Program-made: the position numbers and the translations under genes
In this document: in pieces, positions 36,897 to 46,169 of the stretch
Layout of the letters: each line of letters starts with the position of its first letter
Numbering within the stretch: the stretch's first letter is position 1
The notes under the pieces: model-generated
What the model was told of the DNA's origin: nothing
Databases searched by the model: none
What the model saw: only the letters and a program-made list of their open reading frames with translations
Source of the DNA: JAVJUV01 sp047314965
GTDB lineage: Bacteria; Pseudomonadota; Alphaproteobacteria; Rhodobacterales; Rhodobacteraceae
DNA length: 64,000 nt
Assembly (NCBI RefSeq): GCF_047314965.1
Contig: NZ_JBLBVK010000040.1
Location: 1 to 64,000 of the forward strand
Direction of reading: 5' to 3'

Positions 36897-38612
36897 ATGA
36901 AGCTCAAGACAGCACTTTGGGGTGCGGTCGCGCTGACGGCCATGGCGCCGATGGCATTTGCCGCGGACCATGAGGGTCCCCGCGGGCGCGACGGCGAAGT
37001 GAAGATCATCTACTGGCAGGCGCCCTCGATCATGAACCCGTTTCTGTCGGGCGGCACCAAGGATATCGAAGCCGCATCGCTGGTGATCGAGCCCCTGGCG
37101 CGCTACGACGAAACCGGGACGCTGACCGCCTGGCTGGTGGACGAGCTGCCCACTGTCGGCAACGGCGGCGTCAGCGAAGACCTGACGCAGATCACCTGGA
37201 AGATCACGCCGGGCCTGACCTGGTCCGATGGCAGCGCCTTCACCAGCGCGGACGTCAAGTTCACCTATGAATATTGCACCCATCCCGAGGGCGGCTGCGC
37301 GCAGCTGACCAAGTTCGAGGGTGTCGAAAGCGTCGAGACGCCGGACGATCTGACGGTTATCGTCAACTTCAGCCAGCCGACGCCCAACCCTTATGGCCCG
37401 TTCGTCGGCAACGAAAGCCCGATCATCCAGGCGGCCCAGTTCGCCGAGTGCCTTGGCGCCAAGGCGCCCGAGTGCACCGACGCCAACTTCTATCCCGTCG
37501 GCACCGGCCCGTTCACCGTCACCGACTTCAAACCGAATGACGTGATCATCCTGACCGCGAACGAGAATTACCGCGAGGAAGGCAAGCCCGCCTTCGCCAC
37601 CGTCACCTTCAAGGGCGGCGGCGACGCGACGGCTGCGGGCCGCGCCGTGATGGAGACCGGCGAATTCGATTATGCCTGGAACCTTCAGCTGGCCCCCGAT
37701 GTCATCGCGAAGATGAAGGAAGGCGGCAAGGGCGTTCCGATCGCGGGCTTCGGTCCGCTGATGGAGCGCATCATGCTGAACCACACCAACCCCGACCCGG
37801 CCCTTGGCCCGGACGAGCGGTCGGTGATCCGTCCGCATCCGTTCCTGCAGGACCCGGCGGTCTACAAGGCCATGTCGATGGCGATCGACCGTCCGCTGCT
37901 GGTCGAGATCGGCTATGGCGAAGCGGGCCGCGTGACCTGCAACTGGGTGCCGGCACCCGAAATCTATGCCTCGACCAGCATGACCTGCGACACGCCGGAC
38001 ATCGAAGGCGCGAAAGCCATGCTTGACGCGGCCGGCATCGTCGACACCGACGGCGACGGCATCCGCGAGAAGGACGGCGTGCCGCTGAAGATCCTCTACC
38101 AGACCTCGACCAACGCCGTCCGTCAGGACTTCCAGGCGCTGATCAAGCAGTGGTGGGAAGAGATCGGCATGTCGGTCGAGCTGCGCAACATCGACGCTTC
38201 GGTCTTCTTCGGCGGCGATCCGGGCAGCCCGGACACGTTCCAGAAGTTCTATGCCGACGTCGAGATGTACGCCAACACCTTCTCGGGCACGGACCCTCAG
38301 GTCTATCTGGGCAATGCGCTTTGTGACAAGGCGCCGTCCCCGGCGACCCAGTGGCAGGGCGAGAACATCAGCCGCTTCTGCATGGAGGAGTATGACGCGC
38401 TGCATGCCCAGCTGGCCAAGACCGCCGACATCAACGAGCGCGCCAAGATCGCGCACCAGTTGAACGACATGGTGGTCCAGAACGGCGGCATGATCCCGCT
38501 GGTGCACCGTGGCCGTCTGTCGGCCCACGCGACCTCGCTGGGTGGCGTGAAGCTCAACGTCTGGGACAGCGAGATTTGGAACATCGCCGACTGGTACCGC
38601 ATCGGTAACTAA
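36897..38612 (+). CDS. Peptide ABC transporter substrate-binding protein
   Basis: This is a periplasmic extracellular solute-binding protein family 5 member. I start at ATG 36897 (AAGGAG upstream), giving 571 residues with a signal peptide (MKLKTALWG to AFA, about 1-22). Family 5 features include the opening IIYWQAPSIMNPFLSGGTKD and AWLVDELPTV, with ITWKITPGLTWSDGSAFTSADVKFTYEY recognisable as the central signature. Four cysteines in the first half and several later may form disulfides. The ligand (peptide, nickel or another) cannot be fixed from sequence. Permease genes follow. Confidence 0.92.
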   Translation: MKLKTALWGAVALTAMAPMAFAADHEGPRGRDGEVKIIYWQAPSIMNPFLSGGTKDIEAASLVIEPLARYDETGTLTAWLVDELPTVGNGGVSEDLTQITWKITPGLTWSDGSAFTSADVKFTYEYCTHPEGGCAQLTKFEGVESVETPDDLTVIVNFSQPTPNPYGPFVGNESPIIQAAQFAECLGAKAPECTDANFYPVGTGPFTVTDFKPNDVIILTANENYREEGKPAFATVTFKGGGDATAAGRAVMETGEFDYAWNLQLAPDVIAKMKEGGKGVPIAGFGPLMERIMLNHTNPDPALGPDERSVIRPHPFLQDPAVYKAMSMAIDRPLLVEIGYGEAGRVTCNWVPAPEIYASTSMTCDTPDIEGAKAMLDAAGIVDTDGDGIREKDGVPLKILYQTSTNAVRQDFQALIKQWWEEIGMSVELRNIDASVFFGGDPGSPDTFQKFYADVEMYANTFSGTDPQVYLGNALCDKAPSPATQWQGENISRFCMEEYDALHAQLAKTADINERAKIAHQLNDMVVQNGGMIPLVHRGRLSAHATSLGGVKLNVWDSEIWNIADWYRIGN

Positions 38613-38671
38613 GTGAAAACGCGCCGCTCCGTTCGCTCGGGGCGGCGCATTCCCCGGGGACAACCGAACGC

Positions 38672-39679
38672 ATGCTGACTTACACGATCAGGCGACTGGT
38701 GCTGAGCGTTCCGACGCTTCTGTTCATCAGTCTGGTTATCTTCTTCCTGCTGGAACTCGCACCCGGCGACCCTATGGCGCAAGTGCCGCTGACAGTACCT
38801 GACGAAGTAAAACAGAAGATGCGCGAGGCGCTTGGCGTGGGCCAGGCCTGGTACATCGCGTTTCCCAAGTGGCTTTATCAATTCTTCGTCGTCGAACCTC
38901 TGCACTTCGCCGACGCGATCTTCGGCACCGCCTGGGGCGAGGGCCAGCAACGCGTGATCTCGTGGCAGACGCGCTCGCCGGTCATGGATATCGTCGTTCA
39001 GCGCCTGCCGCAGACCCTTTGGGTGGTGGGCACCGCCTATGTCGTGGCCATCCTGATCGCCCTGCCCATCGGCATCTATTCGGCCTATCGCCAGTACAGC
39101 TGGTTCGACAACGCCGGCACCTTCGTGACCATGATCGGCTTCTCGGTGCCGCCGTTCTTCTCGGGCGTCCTCGTGATCGTGATCTTCTCGGTCCAACTTG
39201 GGTGGTTCCCCTCGATCTACGACACGACGCACAAAGTGGTCGACTGGGCCAGTTTCAAGGTCCAGCTGCAACAGATGGTGATGCCCGTCATGGTGCTGGC
39301 CTTGCAGATCACCTCGCAGCTGAGCCGCTTCATGCGCGCCAGCATGCTGGACAACCTGAACCAGGACTATGTCCGCACGGCCCGCGCCAAGGGGCTGAGC
39401 GAGAGGAGCGTCGTGCTGGTGCATGTGCTGCGTAACAGCCTGATCCCGGTCGTGACCGTCATCGCTCTGGGCGTTCCTTCGATCTTCGGCGGCGCGATCA
39501 TAACCGAGCAGGTCTTCAAGGTGAACGGGATCGGTCAGTTGCTGATCACCGCGATCCAGGCCAACGACCTGCCGATGGTCCAGACCCTGACCTTCATTTT
39601 CGCCGTGCTGATCGTGCTGTTCAACCTGATCGCCGACGTCCTCTACGGCATTCTTGACCCGAGGATCCGCTATGACTGA
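38672..39679 (+). CDS. Peptide ABC transporter permease, DppB type
   Basis: This inner-membrane permease has 335 residues, six membrane helices and the N-terminal family motif (LTYTIRRLVLSVPTLLFISL). The ATPase-contact loop reads YVRTARAKGLSERSV near residues 230-244. A long periplasmic loop between helices 1 and 2 carries the WLYQFFVVEPL segment. It begins 60 bases after the binding-protein gene and overlaps the next permease by eight bases. Confidence 0.94.
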   Translation: MLTYTIRRLVLSVPTLLFISLVIFFLLELAPGDPMAQVPLTVPDEVKQKMREALGVGQAWYIAFPKWLYQFFVVEPLHFADAIFGTAWGEGQQRVISWQTRSPVMDIVVQRLPQTLWVVGTAYVVAILIALPIGIYSAYRQYSWFDNAGTFVTMIGFSVPPFFSGVLVIVIFSVQLGWFPSIYDTTHKVVDWASFKVQLQQMVMPVMVLALQITSQLSRFMRASMLDNLNQDYVRTARAKGLSERSVVLVHVLRNSLIPVVTVIALGVPSIFGGAIITEQVFKVNGIGQLLITAIQANDLPMVQTLTFIFAVLIVLFNLIADVLYGILDPRIRYD

Positions 39680-40649
39680 CGCCCCCGTCCAAGTCGCGAC
39701 CGAGCCGGTCCCGAGCGCCCCGCCCCGCAGCCAGTGGGCAGATGTCTGGGACCAGTTCCGCGCCCATCGAGGGGCGTGGTGGGGCATGGCAGTTTTTGCG
39801 CTGATATTGGCGCTGATCCTTGTCGGGCCATTCGTCTACTGGAACGACCCCAAGTTCGTGCCGACCGGGCGGGACTTCCTGACGCTGCGCGATACGCGGC
39901 CGATCTATGTCGGGCTCTGGGACGCGGAAGCCAAGGTCAACTGGGCCTATCCGCTGGGCACCGACAACATCGGGCGCGACACCCTGGCTCGACTGCTGTC
40001 GGGTGGGCGCGTGTCGATCGCGGTGGGGCTGGCTGCGATGGTGCTGTCGGTGGTTCTGGGCACGCTGATCGGCGTGCTGGCGGGCTATTTCCGCACGCTG
40101 GACGGACCGCTGATGCGGCTGACCGACCTGTTCCTGGCGCTGCCGCTATTGCCACTGTTGCTGGTCGCGGTGCTTTTGTTCCGCGATCCGCTGTCCAGCG
40201 CATTCGGCCCCGAAGGCGGGACGTTCATCCTGATCGTGACACTGGTCGGAATCACTTCATGGATGCAGACCGCGCGCATCGTGCGGGGCGATATCCTGGC
40301 GCTGAAGGAACGGGAGTTCGTGCTGGCTGCGCGATCGATCGGGACGAAACCGTCGAAGATGATCACCCGGCACCTTTTGCCGAACGTAATGTCGCCCATC
40401 ATGGTCTCGGCCACACTGGGGATCGCAACGGCGATCATCACGGAATCGGCGCTGTCGTTCCTTGGCTTCGGATTTCCGCCGGACTTCCCGACCTGGGGCA
40501 AGCTGTTGTTCGACGCGGTCGACCGGATGGAACTGTATCCCGAGCGCGTGGTCTGGCCGGGGCTGATGATCTCGCTGACGGTGTTGTCGGTGAACTACAT
40601 CGGCGACGGCCTGCGCGACGCGCTGGACCCGAGGATCCGGGGGCGGTGA
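39672..40649 (+). CDS. Peptide ABC transporter permease, DppC type
   Basis: The second permease of the importer has 325 residues. An N-terminal cytoplasmic stretch (QWADVWDQFRAHRGAWWG) precedes helix 1, then the PLGTDNIGRDTLARLLSGGRVS motif (about 95-117, split here as the DppC signature) and the coupling loop EFVLAARSIGTKPSKMI. I start at ATG 39672, which lies inside the end of the DppB gene; an upstream in-frame start would add six residues. Its stop overlaps the next gene by four bases. Confidence 0.94.
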   Translation: MTDAPVQVATEPVPSAPPRSQWADVWDQFRAHRGAWWGMAVFALILALILVGPFVYWNDPKFVPTGRDFLTLRDTRPIYVGLWDAEAKVNWAYPLGTDNIGRDTLARLLSGGRVSIAVGLAAMVLSVVLGTLIGVLAGYFRTLDGPLMRLTDLFLALPLLPLLLVAVLLFRDPLSSAFGPEGGTFILIVTLVGITSWMQTARIVRGDILALKEREFVLAARSIGTKPSKMITRHLLPNVMSPIMVSATLGIATAIITESALSFLGFGFPPDFPTWGKLLFDAVDRMELYPERVVWPGLMISLTVLSVNYIGDGLRDALDPRIRGR

Positions 40650-41218
40650 CGCTGCGGTTCACGCCGCTGACACCCGACCTCTGGCCCGTCTTCGAGCCGT
40701 TCTTCGCCGCGCAGAGCGAGACCAACAACTGCTGGTGCATGTGGTGGCGCGTGCCATCGCAGGAGATCGTGGCCCGGAACCGCGACGCGCTACGCGCCGC
40801 ATTCCGGCAGAGGGTCGAGGACGGCCCGGCGCCGGGCCTGATGGCGCTGGACGGTGAGACCCCGGTGGGCTGGGTGCAAGTGACGCCGCGCGCGGACGTG
40901 CCACGATTCAACCGTGGCCGCATGTCGAAACCGAAGGGCCCCGTCGATCCCGAGCGCGTCTGGGCGCTGTCGTGCTTTTTCGTCTCCCGGTCCGCGCGGC
41001 GCAGCGGGCTGATGACCCGGCTTGCAACGGCGGCCTGTTCCCATGCCGCAGGTCAGGGCGCGGAGGCCGTCGACGCGGCGGCACTGAAGCCAAGGCCGGA
41101 CCTGCAGAGATGCGACGGTTTCGTCGGGCTGGTGCCGGCGCTGGAACGCGCCGGGTTCCGGGCTGTCGAGGAGCGCAGTGCCGTGCGCGTTCTGATGCGG
41201 TGGACGCCCGACGCCTAG
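40646..41218 (+). CDS. GNAT-family N-acetyltransferase
   Basis: This 190-residue acetyltransferase has the acetyl-CoA region CFFVSRSARRSGLMTRLATAA around 108-128 and a tryptophan/cysteine-rich N terminus (NNCWCMWWRVP). The start is a GTG at 40646 overlapping the permease stop (GTGA), so it is coupled to the peptide importer. It may modify an imported amino acid or peptide, but this is inferred from linkage. Its stop codon shares bases with the stop of the convergent DUF3422 gene. Confidence 0.82.
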   Translation: MTLRFTPLTPDLWPVFEPFFAAQSETNNCWCMWWRVPSQEIVARNRDALRAAFRQRVEDGPAPGLMALDGETPVGWVQVTPRADVPRFNRGRMSKPKGPVDPERVWALSCFFVSRSARRSGLMTRLATAACSHAAGQGAEAVDAAALKPRPDLQRCDGFVGLVPALERAGFRAVEERSAVRVLMRWTPDA

Positions 41219-42495
41219 TGCAGGCTTTTCCGTATCTTCCTGACCATGAACCAGACACCGAGGATGACGATCGGCGTCAGCACGGCGGTGGCCACACCCT
41301 TGCTGACGCCCAGAGGGTCGGTCAGCGGATAGGCAAGGTAGGTGGCGAGATTGACGGCATAGTAACTGATGGCGACAACGGAAAGACCTTCGACGGTGCG
41401 CTGGAGGCGCAGTTGAAGATCGGCGCGCTTGTCCATGGATTCCAGCAGCGCCTGGTTCTGTGCCGATCTGTCCACGTCGACCCGCGTTCGCAAAAGGTCG
41501 GCTGCCCGGCCACCACGCTCGGCCATGGATCGCAGTTGGCCCTCGGTGGCCTTCACGGTCCGCATCGCCGGATCGAAACGCCGCGTCATGAATTCCGCGA
41601 AGGTCTGCCGTCCGAAGAAACGTTCCTCTCGCAGAACGCTGATCCTCTGGTTGACGAGCGTCTCGTAGGCGCCGGTCGCGCCGAAGCGGAACGAGGACTT
41701 GGCCAGGATGTCCTCGAGACGCGAGGACACGTCGAGCAGCGAGGCCAGTGTCTCTTCGGGACGGGAACTGTCGCCCGACATGTTGGAGATCAGCTCGGTC
41801 AGCTCGCGGTCGATCGCGCCGATCTGGGGACCCAGTTCGCGAGCGCGGCTGAAGCCCAGCATCGACATGGTCTTGTAGGTCTCGATCTCGCAGAGACGCT
41901 GGACAACCCGGCCAACGCGCTGGGGACCAACCTTCGGCCGGACGAACAGGGCGAACCGCATGTGGCCGCCTTCGTCGATGCGGAAGTCCCCCGCCATGAT
42001 GCCGCTGTCGTCCAGCACTTTGCTGACCGCGAGACTGTCGGAGACGAACCACCGATCCACCTTTTCCGAAACCGCCTCCTCGGACTCGAATTTCTCGACC
42101 CGGATCAGGGCCGAGGTGATCCGCACGCCGGGCGCATCGGACAACCAGTCCTCGGGGAACATGTTGAAAGTACTTGCATCGAACGGAGTCTCGGCGACGC
42201 CATCGCCGAAGATGGTGTAGGTGACGAACTCGGTGTGGCATTCCCACTTGAGCTGGTGCTTGCCGATCTGGCCGAAATAATGGGTCGCGCCCGGCTGCGG
42301 GTGCTGGGCTCCGTAGCGGTCGAGAAGTGTGATCAGGTGCGCACGGTCAAGCTCGCGATCCCGATTGCCCGCGTTCGTCGGCTGCTTGATCGCAAGGAAG
42401 GCCGCACGGCAAGGCGGGTTCAGCGTGGGAAACGGCCGCGCGTGCAATTCATTTGCCAGCGCATAGCGCAATGGATGGTCTTCGATGGGAGCCAT
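41215..42495 (-). CDS. DUF3422 family protein
   Basis: This 426-residue protein of a proteobacterial family without known function starts with the conserved HPLRYALANELHARPFP. I place the start at ATG 42495 because the 19 upstream in-frame residues are not part of the conserved domain. The C terminus holds two membrane helices (about 365-390 and 398-420) after a long helical region (EETLASLLDVSSRLEDIL), so the bulk is likely cytoplasmic and membrane-anchored. It is convergent with the GNAT gene and divergent from the bgsB-like gene. Confidence 0.9.
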   Translation of the reverse strand: MAPIEDHPLRYALANELHARPFPTLNPPCRAAFLAIKQPTNAGNRDRELDRAHLITLLDRYGAQHPQPGATHYFGQIGKHQLKWECHTEFVTYTIFGDGVAETPFDASTFNMFPEDWLSDAPGVRITSALIRVEKFESEEAVSEKVDRWFVSDSLAVSKVLDDSGIMAGDFRIDEGGHMRFALFVRPKVGPQRVGRVVQRLCEIETYKTMSMLGFSRARELGPQIGAIDRELTELISNMSGDSSRPEETLASLLDVSSRLEDILAKSSFRFGATGAYETLVNQRISVLREERFFGRQTFAEFMTRRFDPAMRTVKATEGQLRSMAERGGRAADLLRTRVDVDRSAQNQALLESMDKRADLQLRLQRTVEGLSVVAISYYAVNLATYLAYPLTDPLGVSKGVATAVLTPIVILGVWFMVRKIRKSLH

Positions 42496-42594
42496 GGCCG
42501 CACGCCTTTCAGTCGACTTCGCGGAACCTAGCGGCTTCGAACTCGCGTTCAAACAAAAAAATTGTCGCAGAATCCGATATTTAGCCGTGGACGA

Positions 42595-42603
42595 TGGTAT
42601 ACT
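42595..42603 (+). promoter_or_regulatory. Candidate extended -10 promoter for the glucan-synthase pair
   Basis: TGGTATACT (42595-42603) is an extended -10 box (TGn then TATACT) in the 297-base gap between the divergent DUF3422 and fusion-protein genes. No good -35 lies at 17 bases; TTGTCG is 20 bases upstream. It would give a 5' leader of about 180 bases. The rest of the gap holds no gene that I can support. Confidence 0.35.
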
Positions 42604-42792
42604 GAGGCCATCGGCGGGACCGAAGAGCCGATAAAACGCAGTTTGACTAGAATGCGGTGTAAAAAGACGGGCCCGAGATGCGTGTCTTGGGAAACCGTCA
42701 ACCCGCCGGGTTTAACCAACTCATGGTAACTTGGAAACTCGGGGTATGCTTGGCAGTCGAACCATCAGAATTCTCGCGGGGTCTTCGTCTGC

Positions 42793-44007
42793 ATGGCCGT
42801 GTTCTCGCTTCTCTGGCCACGGGCCACCGGCTATGTTTCGACCTTTGCCGTTGTAAACGCGCCGGTTCTGACCGTTCGGGCGCCGGTCAACGGCGTCATC
42901 GTATCTCCGTCCCCCGGACTTGCCGCTCCGGTGTCTCGCGACGAAGTGCTGTTCGATCTGCTGGCCACCCAGACCAGCCGCACGGAACTTTCCCGCCTGC
43001 GGGCGGAGGCGGGCGCGCTGGAGGCCGAAGCGAAGGCCTTGCTGCAGGAAGAACATGCGGCTGAGAAGGTTGTGGCCGGACTGATGGCGCGTATTGCGCT
43101 GGAGACGGAGAGCGAGATCGTCTTTCTGACGCGCAAGCTGGAGCAGGCCCGCGCGGACAGGCGATTGCACGAAATCGCGTGGGACCGCGCGAATGCCGAG
43201 TATCTGCGTCTGCAGGATCTGTCGGACCGGGGCCGGGTTCCGAAGGCCGAGTTCGAGGAAGCGGGCTTCCGGCGCGCGGAGGCCGAGGCCGAACTTGCAT
43301 CCGATGACGCTCGGATCGCTGCCCTGAAGGTCGAGATCGAGTCCATCGAGGCTGGGCTGCCCTCGCCCGCAGGGACCGGCCGGCGCGACTTTGCCCATGA
43401 CCGTCTCGACGACATGGAAATGGCGCTCGCGGATATCCGGACGCGCCGCATTGCCACCGAAGCGCGGCGCGACGGCGCTGCGGCAGGGCTGCGTTCGATC
43501 CAGGTGGAACTTGAAGGGCTGGGCCGGTTCCGGCCTGCAGCCTCGACGGACGGCGTGATCTGGACCGCATCGCGCCAGGCGGGCGCCAGCGTCACGCTGG
43601 GATCGGACCTGTTCCAGATTCTCGACTGCGAGCGGCGCTTCATGGAGGTGATCTTCGATGAGCGCACGTTCGAGAACCTGCCGCCCGGCACCCGCGCCTC
43701 GGTTCGCCTGCGCGGGGCCGAGCACGCGTTCGAAGCCACCGTCGTCTCGCGTCATGCCGCCGGCCGCGGCGCGGCGCAATCCGCCGTCGATGCCGCCGTG
43801 CTTGAACCCTATGAGACCGGAGGCGTGAAGGTGTTTCTTCGCATGGACCCTGCGGACATCAGCGATCCTGCGGTCGCCACAGCCTTCTGCGATGTCGGAC
43901 GCACTGCCGAAGTCAGGGTACGGCACCAGCGAGTTGGGCCGGTTTTCGACCGCCTGACCGGCTTTTTGCCAAGGGGTCGGGCCCTTGTGGCAAGGCTGTC
44001 GGAGTGA
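42793..44007 (+). CDS. HlyD-type membrane fusion protein (BgsB-like)
   Basis: The 404-residue protein has one N-terminal hydrophobic segment (about 1-22), a biotinyl-lipoyl-like half (APVNGVIVSPSPG at about 34-46), a long coiled-coil region (about 60-210, rich in E, A, R and K) and a C-terminal barrel (DGVIWTASRQAGASVTLG and later). No alternative start is available upstream in frame. It ends six bases before a GT2 synthase gene. Fusion proteins coupled to a GT2 synthase occur in alginate (Alg44) and in the Sinorhizobium mixed-linkage glucan system (BgsB); by analogy it may carry the polymer across the periplasm. Confidence 0.8.
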   Translation: MAVFSLLWPRATGYVSTFAVVNAPVLTVRAPVNGVIVSPSPGLAAPVSRDEVLFDLLATQTSRTELSRLRAEAGALEAEAKALLQEEHAAEKVVAGLMARIALETESEIVFLTRKLEQARADRRLHEIAWDRANAEYLRLQDLSDRGRVPKAEFEEAGFRRAEAEAELASDDARIAALKVEIESIEAGLPSPAGTGRRDFAHDRLDDMEMALADIRTRRIATEARRDGAAAGLRSIQVELEGLGRFRPAASTDGVIWTASRQAGASVTLGSDLFQILDCERRFMEVIFDERTFENLPPGTRASVRLRGAEHAFEATVVSRHAAGRGAAQSAVDAAVLEPYETGGVKVFLRMDPADISDPAVATAFCDVGRTAEVRVRHQRVGPVFDRLTGFLPRGRALVARLSE

Positions 44008-44013
44008 TCGGGC

Positions 44014-46095
44014 GTGGAGGCGGCCACTCCCCTTCTGCTGGTGCTGGTCGCGATGCTGATCGTGCCGTCCTGGACGGCCGACGCACCTTTCCGAACCGTG
44101 CTTGTCACCACCGGGTTCGGCGCGCTTTTGGCGCATTACCTCTGGTGGCGGCTGACCGAGACCGTCCTTCCGGCAAGCGGATTGAGCTTTGGAACGTTCT
44201 TCGTCTGGTCAGTGTTCCTTGGTGAAATATGGCTTTGGTACGAGACGCTTCAATTGTCGCTGATCCTGTTGCGACGTTCCGATCGCGGCGCTGAGGCAAA
44301 CGCTCATGAGGCGCGGTTGCGTGCGACGGCCCCGCGCGATCTGCCTGCCGTCGACGTAATGATCGCCACGTACAACGAACCGCTGGACGTTCTGGAGAAA
44401 ACGATCGCTGGAGCGCTGGCGCTTGACTGGCCGAAGGATCGCCTGCGTATCCATGTTCTGGATGACGGCCGGCGCCCGTGGCTGGCGGCCTATTGCCGGG
44501 AGCGCGGCATTGGCCACATGACCCGCGCCGACAACAGCCATGCCAAGGCAGGCAACTTGAACGCGGCCTTCCGGCGGACACATGCGCCGTTCATCCTGGT
44601 CCTGGACGCCGACTTCGTTCCCCAGCGCAAGATGCTGATGCGCGCCATCGGGTTCTTCGACGACCCGAGGATCGGCATCGTCCAGATGCCGCATTACTTT
44701 TTCAACGACACTCCGCTGCAGACCAACATGGACATGCGCGCCACCCTGCCGGACGAACAGAGGTTCTTCTTCGACTCGATCCAGCCCGGACGCGACGGGT
44801 GGAACTGCGCCTTCTGCTGCGGATCGAACGGGATCATTCGCCGCGAGGCTCTGGAGGCGATCGGTGGCGCTATGCCGACGGAATCCATCACCGAAGACAT
44901 GCTCCTGACGCTGGCCATGCTGCGGAAGGGCTATATCACCCGGTACCTCAGCGAACGCCTGGCTGTGGGTCTGGCACCCGAGACGCTGGACGCCTATTTC
45001 GTCCAGCGCGGCCGCTGGGCGCAGGGCGGTATCCAACTGCTTTACACGAAACGTGGCCCCTTTGGGCCGGGCCTGACACCGATACAGCGCCTGCTCTTCA
45101 ATCCCAGCCACTGGCTGTCGCAGTCGTTGTGCCAGCCCCTGGTCATGGCCACCCCCGCCATTTTCCTGCTGACCGGCGCCCCGCCCCTGGTGCAGGCCTC
45201 GTTCGAGGACGTGCTGCGCTATCAGTTGACCGCCATTGCCGCCGCCTTTGGCTATATCCGGTTCCTTGCCCCTCGCGACTTCGCGCCGATCGCATCGACC
45301 GTGGAGGGCATTTTGCAGTCGTTCCGCCTGATGCCGCTGGTTCTGATCACCCTGGTCAAGCCCCATGGTCACGGCTTCAAGGTGACGCCGAAGGGCAGCG
45401 ATGCCGGGCTGTCGCGTGAGGATCGCTTCACGATTCTCGTCGCCCTTGGCCTGATCCTTGCCACCGGCACGGGCTTGTTCCTGAATGCCAATTTCGCCCA
45501 CCGGATCGTTGGCGCGGGCGAGTTGCTTCCCGTGGTCGCCTTCTGGTCGATCTTCAACATGCTCATCCTGCTGATCGTAATGACCATGGCCGTCCCCCGT
45601 CCCACCTTCCGCGCGGAAGAGCGGTTTGCGCTCGACGAGCCCTGCCGCATCGTGACGGAGACCGGGGCGCTGGCGGGCGGGGTTCTGAACATGTCGCTCA
45701 GCGGGATGCTGGTGACGCCGGACGGGAACCCCGAGAGCCTTGCGACCGACAGTTGGGTCGGCATCGAACTAGGGGGGGTCGGCATCGTTCCCGCCCGCAT
45801 CCGCCGCCGGACGACAATCGACGGGCAAAGCGCCATCGGCGTCGAAACCCACCTGCCCTCCGGGCCGCGGCGGGACGCCCTGATCCAGAAACTTTTCACC
45901 AACCTGCCCGGGGCGCAACCGGCGCCGGCCGCGGCCATCTCGGGCCTGATGATGTTGAAACGGGTCTTCGAAGCGCAACCCAGACAAACCGGCCCCGCGG
46001 CGGCGCCGGACCGGAAAGACATCCTGCCGCCTGAATGGCTGCTCGAGAGAACCGGCGACCTGCGCTATGCCGACGATCCGCGCCTGACGGCGTGA
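44014..46095 (+). CDS. Cellulose-synthase-like GT2 with PilZ domain (BgsA-like)
   Basis: This is a processive family 2 glycosyltransferase in the inner membrane. The 693 residues show IATYNEP (118-123), DD at 150-151, the DAD motif at 198-200, TED at 293-295 and QRGRW at 331-335, all of the processive D,D,D,QxxRW set. Several membrane helices flank the catalytic domain. A PilZ domain follows with R533-x3-R537 and N559-x-S-x-x-G564, the c-di-GMP-binding pattern. It starts at GTG 44014. No BcsB, BcsC or BcsZ is near, so the BgsBA type of beta-glucan synthase fits better than bacterial cellulose synthase. Confidence 0.88.
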   Translation: MEAATPLLLVLVAMLIVPSWTADAPFRTVLVTTGFGALLAHYLWWRLTETVLPASGLSFGTFFVWSVFLGEIWLWYETLQLSLILLRRSDRGAEANAHEARLRATAPRDLPAVDVMIATYNEPLDVLEKTIAGALALDWPKDRLRIHVLDDGRRPWLAAYCRERGIGHMTRADNSHAKAGNLNAAFRRTHAPFILVLDADFVPQRKMLMRAIGFFDDPRIGIVQMPHYFFNDTPLQTNMDMRATLPDEQRFFFDSIQPGRDGWNCAFCCGSNGIIRREALEAIGGAMPTESITEDMLLTLAMLRKGYITRYLSERLAVGLAPETLDAYFVQRGRWAQGGIQLLYTKRGPFGPGLTPIQRLLFNPSHWLSQSLCQPLVMATPAIFLLTGAPPLVQASFEDVLRYQLTAIAAAFGYIRFLAPRDFAPIASTVEGILQSFRLMPLVLITLVKPHGHGFKVTPKGSDAGLSREDRFTILVALGLILATGTGLFLNANFAHRIVGAGELLPVVAFWSIFNMLILLIVMTMAVPRPTFRAEERFALDEPCRIVTETGALAGGVLNMSLSGMLVTPDGNPESLATDSWVGIELGGVGIVPARIRRRTTIDGQSAIGVETHLPSGPRRDALIQKLFTNLPGAQPAPAAAISGLMMLKRVFEAQPRQTGPAAAPDRKDILPPEWLLERTGDLRYADDPRLTA

Positions 46096-46169
46096 TATTC
46101 CCTCGCAAGCGGTCTTTCTGCGCTGACGCCACGCGCCTATAACCGACGGCGAACAGCAGACGGGGCGTC

